Source of the DNA: CAVZRC01 sp963777695
GTDB lineage: Bacteria; Planctomycetota; Planctomycetia; Isosphaerales; Isosphaeraceae
NCBI GenBank assembly: GCA_963777695.1
Contig: CAVZRC010000003.1
Span: 4,154,001 to 4,218,000 of the forward strand
Reading direction: 5' to 3'
DNA: 64,000 nt
Shown piece after piece: positions 57,439-64,000 of the stretch. Position numbers and translations under genes: made by a program. A model generated the notes under the pieces. The model was not told the origin of the DNA. It saw nothing but the letters and a program-made list of their open reading frames with translations, and did not search any database. Positions within the stretch are counted from its first letter, which is position 1. Each line of letters begins with the position of its first letter.

Positions 57439-59084
57439 TTACACCTGGAACACGCCCGTGCCCAGCGGCACGGCCTCGCGGTTCCGCACGGCGACGTCGA
57501 GCGCCTGGATCAGCACGTCGCGGGTCTTCGCCGGGTCGATGATCGCGTCGACCCAGAGCCGCGCGGCGGCGTACCGGATATCGGTCTCGCGATCGTAGCG
57601 CCGCGCAGCTCCTCGGCCATGGCGGCGAGCTTGGTGTCGTCGACCCGCTCCCCCTGTCGCTTGAGCGTCGCGACGTTGACGTCGAGCATGGTGCGGGCCG
57701 CCTGCGCGGCGCCCATCACGGCGTATCGCGCCGAAGGCCAGGCGAAGAGGAATCGCGGGTCGAAGGCCCGGCCGCAGAGCGCGTAGTGTCCCGCGCCGAA
57801 GGAGTGGCCCACGATCAGCGTGAGCTTCGGCACCGTGCTGTTGCTCACGGCGCTGACCAGCTTGGCGCCGCGACGGATGATCCCGCTCCGCTCGGCGTCG
57901 CGGCCGACGTCGAATCCGTTGACATCCTGGATGAACAGGATCGGCAGCCGGGCCTGGTTGCAGTCGAGCACGAACCGCGCGGCCTTGTCGGCGCTGTCGC
58001 CGTAGATCACCCCGCCGAACTGGAACGGGCCGCCCCCTTCGGGACGGAACCGTAGCCGCTGCGTCGCCACGATGCCCATCGCGATCCCGCCCATTCGGCC
58101 GAACCCGCAGGCGAGCGTCCGGCCGAACTCGGCGCGGTACTCGTCGAACCGGCCGCCATCCAGGAGTGCCTGGAGCAGGTCGCGCACGTCGTACTGCGCC
58201 GACGGGTCCGAATGGACCACGGTATACAGGTCATCGGCGGGACGCGAGGGCGGCTCGATCGCTTCCCGGCTGATCTTCACCTCCGGATCGGGGGGCAAGA
58301 GCGCGATGAGCCGTCGCAATTGCGCCAGGCAGGCGTCGTCGTCGGGCTCGCGATAATCGATGGTCCCGCTGATCGCCGCATGGACGCGGGCGCCGCCGAG
58401 GTCCTCGTGCGAGATCTCCTGGCCGATCGCCGCCTTCACCAGCGCCGGGCCGGCGAGGTAGAGCCCCGAACCCTCGGTCATCAGCACCGTGTCGCAGAGG
58501 ACCGGCAGGTAGGCGCCGCCCGCGACGCAGTTGCCCATGATCGCGGCGAGCTGCGGGATACCCCTAGCCGAGAGCACCGCGTTGTTGCGGAAGATCCGGC
58601 CGAAATCGTCCTCGTCCGGGAAGACCTCGTCCTGCATGGGCAGGAACACGCCCGAGGAGTCGACCAGGTAGACCAGCGGCAACCGATTCTGGCCGGCGAT
58701 CGTCTGCGCACGCAGGATCTTCTTGATCGACATCGGGAAGCAGGCGCCGGCCTTCACGGTGGCGTCGTTGGCCACCACCATCACGCGACGACCGTGGACC
58801 GAGCCGATGACCGTGACCACCCCCGCGCCAGGCGCCCCGCCCCATTCCTCATACATCTGGTGGGCGGCCCACAACCCTAGCTCGAGGACCGGCGCCCCGC
58901 GATCGAGCAGGGCGTCGATCCGCTCGCGCGCCGTCTTCCGCCCCTTGGCATGCTGACGCTCGATGGCCTCCGGGCCGCCCCCCAGTCGGAGCCGATCCTC
59001 GGCTTCCCTCAGCTCGGCGGCCAGGGCACGGAGGTCGCGGTCGGTCGATTTCTGGGCTCGGCCATCGGCAAGTCCTGCGGTCAT
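57439..59084 (-). CDS. Acyl-CoA carboxylase carboxyltransferase (beta) subunit (frameshifted)
   Basis: About 548 residues after correction. Carboxyltransferase half of a biotin-dependent acyl-CoA carboxylase, methylcrotonyl- or geranyl-CoA type. Landmarks: RERIDALLDRGAPVLELG, GVVTVIGSVHGRRVMVVAND, TVKAGACFPMSIKKILRAQT, PLVYLVDSSGVFLPMQDEVF, VAGGAYLPVLCDTVLMTEGS, SGTIDYREPDDDACL, LPILFIQDVNGFDVGRDAER, LIVGHSFGAGHYALCGRAFD and FAWPSARYAVMGAAQAARTM. Near 57600 one base is missing; the restored end is RYDRETDIRYAAARLWVDAI and PLGTGVFQV with a TAA at 57439-57441. The partner biotin carboxylase subunit is not in the window. Confidence 0.9.
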
Positions 59085-59134
59085 ACGACTCCTCGGTGGG
59101 TTCCGAACGTCGGCCTGGTCCGTTCAACCCAGAT

Positions 59135-59198
59135 CTGTAGCTGGGGTCTATGACCCCGGCTCATCCACATCCACCGGCCTCACAGAGGCCGGCTACAG
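59135..59198. repeat. REP-like palindromic element, two hairpins in tandem
   Basis: CTGTAGC (59135-59141), hairpin GGGGTC-TAT-GACCCC (59143-59157), spacer, hairpin CCGGCCTC-ACA-GAGGCCGG (59174-59192), then GCTACAG (59192-59198), which is the exact reverse complement of the first seven bases. It lies in the gap between the conserved protein stop and the carboxylase start. The layout is like a repetitive extragenic palindrome pair; transcribed, it would form a branched stem structure. Confidence 0.65.
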
Positions 59199-59224
59199 TA
59201 CCGGTATCGGTTCGTGATCCGGCT

Positions 59225-60631
59225 CTAATGGAGCCGCGGGTCGGTCGCGGCGATGATCGAGCTGACGGCCTGCTGGTTGAATCCCTTGTAGCCCTCGCGA
59301 CGCTCCAGGTTCTCGAGGTGGCTGCCGATCGTCCCGTCCCGGAGGAATTTCTCATGCTGGTCGGCGTTGATCCAGCCCAGCCCGAGTGCGCGATCGGCGC
59401 GGTGCCGGGCGACGGGCCAGCGCTCGCCGGCCGTGAAGGCTTGCCTCAGGAACGGGAAGTTCGAGAACGGCGCCATGGTCTCGATGCCGGCCTCGGCCTT
59501 GAGGCCGTCGCGCAGATAGTCGAAGTCGAACTGGGCCTCCAGGTGATGCATGCCGGCCTCGAGGATCGATTCGCCGTGGAGCGCGACCCAGAGTCCGACG
59601 GTGCCGGGCCTCGGCAGCTCGGCGAGGGCCTTGTGTGCGAAGTCCTCGGTGGCCTCCTCCGACGCCAGGTCGAGGTCGGCGAAGATGACGATGCCCGTGA
59701 CCGGGTGCTCCAGGACCTGGGCACCCCAGCCCGCGTGGGCGCCGGCGTGGAACCGCTCGCGGAGCCGGAAGCCCAGCCTGGTGAACATCGTCATGACCCG
59801 CGGGAAGAACCGGCGAGAGCATCGGAACGTATGATGGTCGTGGTTGGCCCAGCCAAGGCCGAGCCGGTCCTGGCGGGCCTTCTGCACCCTCGCGGCCGTG
59901 TTGCGAGCCTGCCAGTATTCGCGCTCGGCTTCGAAGACCAGATGGCAGGCCAGGTCAGTCGAGCCCGATAGCTCGATGACGCGCTCCAGGGTCACTTCGG
60001 TGACCGACATGCCCTCGGCATCGTCGTCGAACCGACGTCGGCGCGCCCGCCAGACGTCGAGCGCCGCGAGGGCATCGCGGGCGGCGTGCGGATTCATCCG
60101 GCCCGCGCGCGCCAGGTCGCCGGGGAACGGTTCGAAACCCAGGTACCCGCGCCGCTCGACCGCGGCCAGCGTGGTCCTCGTTCCGCGGACGCGACCGATC
60201 CGGTAGGGGCCCATCGGGTATCCCCGGATCTCCATCCCCAGGTCGTGGGCGCGGGAGAACGCCGCGACCGAATCGACCTTGATCGCGACTTCGAGCACAC
60301 CGTCCAACGCTCCGCCGGCGATCGCGATCCGCGGGAAGATGCCGCCCGGATGACCGAAGACCGGAACGCCGACCGCGTACGTCATCGAGTCGCGCTCGAA
60401 ACCGAGCTGCATGAGCCGGTCGGACAGGCCGGGGCCGTCGGCGACCACCAGGTGATCGACCCACGCCGAGAACCGCGTGCCCGTCTCGGGAGGCATCCGT
60501 TCGGCCAGCTCGCGAGCCAGGGCATTGCCTTCGAGGGCCGTCGCGATCAGCTCGTCGACGAACGCTTCGGTCTCCGGCCATCGTTTCCAGTCGAACGTCG
60601 AGGCCGCGACCTCTTCCATCATGAGCCCCAT
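59225..60631 (-). CDS. Conserved protein of unknown function, possibly VOC-like
   Basis: 468 residues. Landmarks: FSAWVDHLVVADGPGLSDRL, YAVGVPVFGHPGGIFPRIAI, EVAIKVDSVAAFSRAHDLGM, GYLGFEPFPGDLARAGRMNP, ERVIELSGSTDLACHLVFEA, LGFRLRERFHAGAHAGWGAQ, GLWVALHGESILEAGMHHLE and MAPFSNFPFLRQAFTAGERW. The repeated WVDHLVV/ GMHHLEAQF pattern with histidines could form a metal site in a vicinal-oxygen-chelate-like fold, but I do not recognise the family and do not assign an activity. It lies between the aminotransferase (upstream, 40 nt) and the carboxylase cluster. Length and lack of internal breaks suggest a functional gene. Confidence 0.7.
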   Translation of the reverse strand: MGLMMEEVAASTFDWKRWPETEAFVDELIATALEGNALARELAERMPPETGTRFSAWVDHLVVADGPGLSDRLMQLGFERDSMTYAVGVPVFGHPGGIFPRIAIAGGALDGVLEVAIKVDSVAAFSRAHDLGMEIRGYPMGPYRIGRVRGTRTTLAAVERRGYLGFEPFPGDLARAGRMNPHAARDALAALDVWRARRRRFDDDAEGMSVTEVTLERVIELSGSTDLACHLVFEAEREYWQARNTAARVQKARQDRLGLGWANHDHHTFRCSRRFFPRVMTMFTRLGFRLRERFHAGAHAGWGAQVLEHPVTGIVIFADLDLASEEATEDFAHKALAELPRPGTVGLWVALHGESILEAGMHHLEAQFDFDYLRDGLKAEAGIETMAPFSNFPFLRQAFTAGERWPVARHRADRALGLGWINADQHEKFLRDGTIGSHLENLERREGYKGFNQQAVSSIIAATDPRLH

Positions 60632-60671
60632 GGCGATTCATCCTTTCTCCGCGTTCGAAACCGATGGTCGG

Positions 60672-62051
60672 TCATGTTCCTTCCGGCGCGACCTCCTGGA
60701 GTTCGGGGATGTCGAGTTTGCTCCGCGTCTCGCTCTCCCTCAGCTCGTCGGCCATCCGGTTCATCTCCTTGACGGCCGCCGACATCGCCGCGTCGAGCAA
60801 GTTGAGTCCGAGTTCCACCTGTCGCCGGGTCAGGCACAGGGGTGGGCAGAATCGGAGGGTGCTCGGCCCGCAGGGGAGCAGGAGCAGACCGCGATGGAAA
60901 CACAGGTCGATGATCCAGTCGCGTAGGCGAGGGTTGGGCTCGCCATGGCCCTCGAAGTCCTGGATCTCGGCGCCGATCATCAACCCCTTGCCCCGGACCT
61001 CGCGGATGAAGGGGTAGCGATGGGCCAGGGCCTCGAGTCCTTCACGCAGCTCTCGGCCGCGTCGGACGGCATTGGCGCGGTATCGGCGGGTGACCAGTCG
61101 CAGGGTCGCCAGCGCCGCGGCGCAGGCGACCGGGTTGCCGCCGAACGTCGAGGCGTGGCTGCCGCTGGGCCAGTCCATCACCGACGCCCTTGCGACGATT
61201 GCACCCAATGGCAGCCCATTGGCAATCCCCTTGGCCAGGCAGACGATGTCACCGGCCACGCCCCAGTGCTCCGAGGCGAACATCTTGCCGGTCCGCCCGA
61301 TGCCGCTCTGGATCTCATCGAAGACCAGGAGGACCCGGTGCTCGTCGCAGAGCTTGCGCAGGCCCGGCAGGAAGTCGTCGGGCGGGACGATATACCCCCC
61401 CTCCCCCTGGATCGGCTCGACGAAGATCGCCGCCAGCTCCTCCGGCGGGCAGATGGTGCGCAGGATGGCCCGGACGCTGTCGAGGTCGCCGTAACGCGCG
61501 TGGTGGATGTCGGGGACCATCGGCGAGAAACCGCGGCGTTGCAGCGGCTTCGAGGCGCTCAGCGACAGGGCGCCATAGGTCCGCCCGTGGAAGGCGTTCA
61601 TGAACGCCAGCACGCGGTTGCGACCGGTATGATGCCGGGACAGCTTCAAGGCGGCCTCGATCGACTCGGCCCCGCTGTTCGTGAAGAAGACCCGCTTCGG
61701 CTCCGGGCCCGGGGCCAGTGCCGCCAGCCGCTCGGCCAGGCGGATCTGCGGCGTGTAGTAGAAGTCGGTCCCCGACATGTGGATCAGCCGCCGCGATTGC
61801 TTCTTGATCGCCGCGACTACCTTCGGATGCGAGTGTCCCACGTTCGTCACGGCGATCCCGGCCGTGAAGTCGAGGAACCGATTGCCATCCATGTCCTCGA
61901 CCATCGCACCCAGCGCCCGACGCACCACCAGGGGATACGTCCGGGTGTACGACGGCGACATCACCCGATGGTCGCGCTCCAGCCACGCGGTCGCCCGAGG
62001 GCCCGGCAGCGGCCCGATAATCCGCGGTTCATCACGGCCCAGAGGAATCAT
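60672..62051 (-). CDS. Class III (PLP) aminotransferase
   Basis: 459 residues from ATG 62051, preceded by a G-rich GGGGGGCGG; the longer frame to 62255 lacks conservation. Acetylornithine/4-aminobutyrate-type aminotransferase fold. Landmarks: FLDFTAGIAVTNVGHSHPKV, VFFTNSGAESIEAALKLSRH, NAFHGRTYGALSLSASKPLQ, FVEPIQGEGGYIVPPDDFLP, LLVFDEIQSGIGRTGKMFAS, VCLAKGIANGLPLGAIVARA (PLP lysine), SHASTFGGNPVACAAALATL and VRGKGLMIGAEIQDFEG. Specificity (ornithine, lysine, GABA or racemase) cannot be read. It is 40 nt before the conserved VOC-like gene on the same strand. Confidence 0.92.
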   Translation of the reverse strand: MIPLGRDEPRIIGPLPGPRATAWLERDHRVMSPSYTRTYPLVVRRALGAMVEDMDGNRFLDFTAGIAVTNVGHSHPKVVAAIKKQSRRLIHMSGTDFYYTPQIRLAERLAALAPGPEPKRVFFTNSGAESIEAALKLSRHHTGRNRVLAFMNAFHGRTYGALSLSASKPLQRRGFSPMVPDIHHARYGDLDSVRAILRTICPPEELAAIFVEPIQGEGGYIVPPDDFLPGLRKLCDEHRVLLVFDEIQSGIGRTGKMFASEHWGVAGDIVCLAKGIANGLPLGAIVARASVMDWPSGSHASTFGGNPVACAAALATLRLVTRRYRANAVRRGRELREGLEALAHRYPFIREVRGKGLMIGAEIQDFEGHGEPNPRLRDWIIDLCFHRGLLLLPCGPSTLRFCPPLCLTRRQVELGLNLLDAAMSAAVKEMNRMADELRESETRSKLDIPELQEVAPEGT

Positions 62052-62348
62052 TACCGCCCCCCTTCCTGAGTCATACGGCGATCCGAATCCATCCTGCCGC
62101 ATCGCCCCGCGAAAATCAAATCGACATGAATCGATTTGCTGCATCTGATGAAGTCCGGGCCCCGGATCCGTCCTTGCGAGTGGCCAGAGTATTATCAGGG
62201 ATTCCGATATCCCGGTCAAATCGATCCGGCGTCGAGAGACGGAACGCATGACCACGGCCTCACGACCTCGATCAAGAAACAGCTATGATGTTTGCTCGAG
62301 GCAGGAGCATCGCGACAACTCGCACCTGGACCTTGCAGGAGATCCGGC

Positions 62349-63401
62349 ATGATTCCCACCGTCGTCGTCGGCCACGGGCTGGCGGGCCGATCGTTCCACT
62401 GTCCGCTGGTCCGCCGCCAGTCGGGATTGACGCTGCACGGGATCGTCGCCCGCGACCCGAAGGTCCGCGACGAGGCCGTGGCGATCTGGGGCGAGGGTGT
62501 CCGGGGCTATGCCGATCTGGACGAGGCCCTGGCCGACCCCGCGGTCGCACTCGTGGTGATCGCCACGCCGCACGACTCGCACGCGGACCTCGCCGTGCGG
62601 ACGCTCGAGGCGTCGCGACACTGCGTGGTCGACAAGGTGATGGCCCTGACGACTGCCGAGGCCGACCGGATGATCGCCGCCCGCGACCGCTCGGGATGCA
62701 TGCTGTCGGTCTTCCACAACCGGCGATGGGACTGGGACTTCGCGACCGTCAAGGAGGTGCTCGCTCGACGTTGGATCGGTCGACCGCTGCTCTTCGAGAG
62801 CTCGGTCTGCCGATCGGCCGCACCGCGAGGATGGCGCGGCAGCGCCGCGGCCGCAGGCACGATCCTGTTCGACTGGGGCGCCCACCTCGTCGACCAGGCG
62901 CTCCAGCTCGGCCTCGGACCGTGTCGGCGTCTCTTCGCCTGGCTGACCCCGGGACCGTGGGAGGGCGTCGACAGCGGCGGACACGGCCGGATCGTCATGG
63001 AGTTCGACGACGCACTCTTCCAGGTCGAGACCAGCCGGATCTGCCGGCTCGACCGGCCCCGATGGTGGATCGTGGGCAGCGACGGCGGATTCGTCAAGTA
63101 TGGGGTGGATCCGCAGGAAGAGGCGCTCCGCGCCGGCGACATCGACCGCGCGGCCGAACCGCCCCAGCATGAGGGCATACTGCGTCGCGCCGGCGAGGCG
63201 GGAGAGACCGTCGAGAGCCGGGTGGCGACGGTCCACGCCCACTGGGACGGCTACTATCGCAATATCGCCGATCATCTGAACGACGGCGCACCCCTGGCCG
63301 TCACCGCCGAGGAGGCCCGCGAGGTCGTCGGCGTGCTCGAGGCCGCCGGTCGATCGTCTCGCGAGCACGCGCTCATCCAAGGCCCTTGGGGCAACGCATG
63401 A
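62349..63401 (+). CDS. Gfo/Idh/MocA-family oxidoreductase
   Basis: 350 residues from ATG 62349 (MIPTVVVGHGLAGRSFHCPL), with AGGAGAT 6 nt upstream. NAD(P)-dependent dehydrogenase fold: N-terminal Rossmann loop VVVGHGLAGRSFH, then VALVVIATPHDSHADLAVRT, CVVDKVMALTTAEADRMIAA (the EKP-type motif is DKV here) and FHNRRWDWDFATVKEVL, and the C-terminal domain with GTILFDWGAHLVDQALQLG (catalytic region with His). The EKP lysine position is occupied by DKV, as in a subset of the family. Substrate (sugar or inositol derivative) unknown. It is divergent from the aminotransferase. Confidence 0.88.
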   Translation: MIPTVVVGHGLAGRSFHCPLVRRQSGLTLHGIVARDPKVRDEAVAIWGEGVRGYADLDEALADPAVALVVIATPHDSHADLAVRTLEASRHCVVDKVMALTTAEADRMIAARDRSGCMLSVFHNRRWDWDFATVKEVLARRWIGRPLLFESSVCRSAAPRGWRGSAAAAGTILFDWGAHLVDQALQLGLGPCRRLFAWLTPGPWEGVDSGGHGRIVMEFDDALFQVETSRICRLDRPRWWIVGSDGGFVKYGVDPQEEALRAGDIDRAAEPPQHEGILRRAGEAGETVESRVATVHAHWDGYYRNIADHLNDGAPLAVTAEEAREVVGVLEAAGRSSREHALIQGPWGNA

Positions 63402-63438
63402 GGCGGGGGACGCGCATGATTCCAGATCGGCGATCACC

Positions 63439-63693
63439 TCAAGCTTCGAGTTCCTTCAGAATACCGACGATCAGTGCCGGGTCGCGTTTCTCGAGGAGAT
63501 GGACGATCCGGGACTCGGGGAATTCCAGCTTGCGGAGGTTCTCGGCGACCTGCTTCCAGAGGCGATCTCGCTTCTTGCCCTCGGCCAAATAGAGCTCGGT
63601 GGCCAGCTCGGAGAGTCGCTGGGACTTGATCGCGTCGAAATTCCGATAATAGCGCTTGACGATCTTCTGCTGATAGGGCGAAAAATCCGCCAT
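63439..63693 (-). CDS. Small conserved hypothetical protein
   Basis: 84 residues from ATG 63693; the frame is open upstream but has no RBS until GGGAGG, 6 nt before this ATG. Sequence: MADFSPYQQKIVKRYYRNFD, IKSQRLSELATELYLAEGKK and ILKELEA at the end. It is helical and basic, with a repeated Leu-rich pattern. I know closely similar proteins in many bacteria as unassigned small proteins. Convergent with the oxidoreductase gene. Confidence 0.75.
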   Translation of the reverse strand: MADFSPYQQKIVKRYYRNFDAIKSQRLSELATELYLAEGKKRDRLWKQVAENLRKLEFPESRIVHLLEKRDPALIVGILKELEA

Positions 63694-64000
63694 GTGTCGC
63701 CTCCCCACGGCGCGGTCAGTCGCGATGCATGTCTCGATCGAGCGCATCGACGCTCGACCCCGGCATTGCTGATGAGAACCGGTCGCACCGGGACCGGTCA
63801 AGTCGGATTCGCCAACTCCGGACGGGCTGGCTAGCCCGAACACATTTCCGTCCATAGCGATGGAGCGCCCTCGGTCCTCCTGGCGCAGGCATCTCGCCCG
63901 AGCCACGAGGACCGCGTGTTGTCCAGGCCGGTCGGTCCTTCGGAAGGGCCGGCTCAGGCGGCGGAGCCGGCGGAATCCAGACGGTCGAGGTGCTCACTGA
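63694..64000. other. Right-end segment without a supported gene
   Basis: About 300 bp to the window edge. A minus-strand frame (63716-63997, Pro/Arg-rich) is open but resembles no family and may be noise. A GCCGGCTC, 8-nt loop, GAGCCGGC hairpin lies at 63948-63971. Confidence 0.4.

Noticed and set aside
1..64000. CRISPR array, tRNA, rRNA, insertion sequence or prophage
   Set aside because: Read on both strands for direct repeats with regular spacers, cloverleaf ends, transposase motifs and integrase genes; nothing convincing found.

Overview
The window looks like chromosome of a high-GC planctomycete, most likely a member of the Isosphaeraceae. This rests on gene content, not on a marker gene: two ECF sigma factor / Ser-Thr kinase modules with long TPR tails, a HAF-repeat protein with a PEP-CTERM signal, csrA, a YfhO-like membrane protein, and very large surface proteins whose N-termini carry the planctomycete LEPR/LESR/LEDR-xLL-type motif. 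No tRNA, rRNA, CRISPR array, transposase or phage gene was recognised.

Layout. 1-872: N-terminal part of a surface protein running off the left edge. 1182-5478: ECF sigma factor divergent from a kinase with an anti-sigma-like zinc motif. 5482-6660: gene-poor, lower-GC stretch with promoter-like signals and a tiny ORF. 6661-13980: metabolic and repair genes (a split arginine-to-proline pathway, sixA, ppk, endonuclease IV, an RraA-like protein). 14326-16200: S1-domain protein and a convergent membrane protein. 16215-20671: second sigma/kinase module. 20834-24335: HAF/PEP-CTERM gene, a gene truncated by a roughly 850 bp duplication of the S1 gene, and a small membrane-protein pair. 24402-31450: argC with a YfhO-like gene, csrA, and a glycerate kinase-thiL-tsaE run. 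31494-49009: a surface locus on the minus strand (giant modular adhesin, beta-helix protein, TPR-sulfotransferase). 49505-52256: AAA ATPase and HI0933-family flavoprotein. 52278-59084: an acyl-CoA catabolic cluster of Atu/Liu type with an embedded PD-(D/E)XK-like gene. 59225-63693: an unassigned conserved protein, a class III aminotransferase, a Gfo/Idh/MocA oxidoreductase and a small conserved protein.

An important property of the sequence: about 20 single-base indels break otherwise well conserved genes (sixA, ppk, glycerate kinase, TPR-sulfotransferase, giant adhesin, AAA ATPase, HI0933 flavoprotein, acyl-CoA ligase, enoyl-CoA hydratase, carboxylase). Many lie in short homopolymers, and in every case the corrected protein has a sensible full length, so they are most likely sequencing or assembly errors. 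These genes are annotated as single CDSs spanning the frameshifts.

Most interesting candidates: the giant adhesin with an array of about 11 repeats of 68-86 residues that I cannot assign to a named family; the split, two-gene version of the cyanobacterial ArgZ/AgrE arginine dihydrolase-ornithine cyclodeaminase; the recent segmental duplication of the S1 gene into a second locus; and a shared leader element upstream of both the second kinase and the HAF/PEP-CTERM gene.
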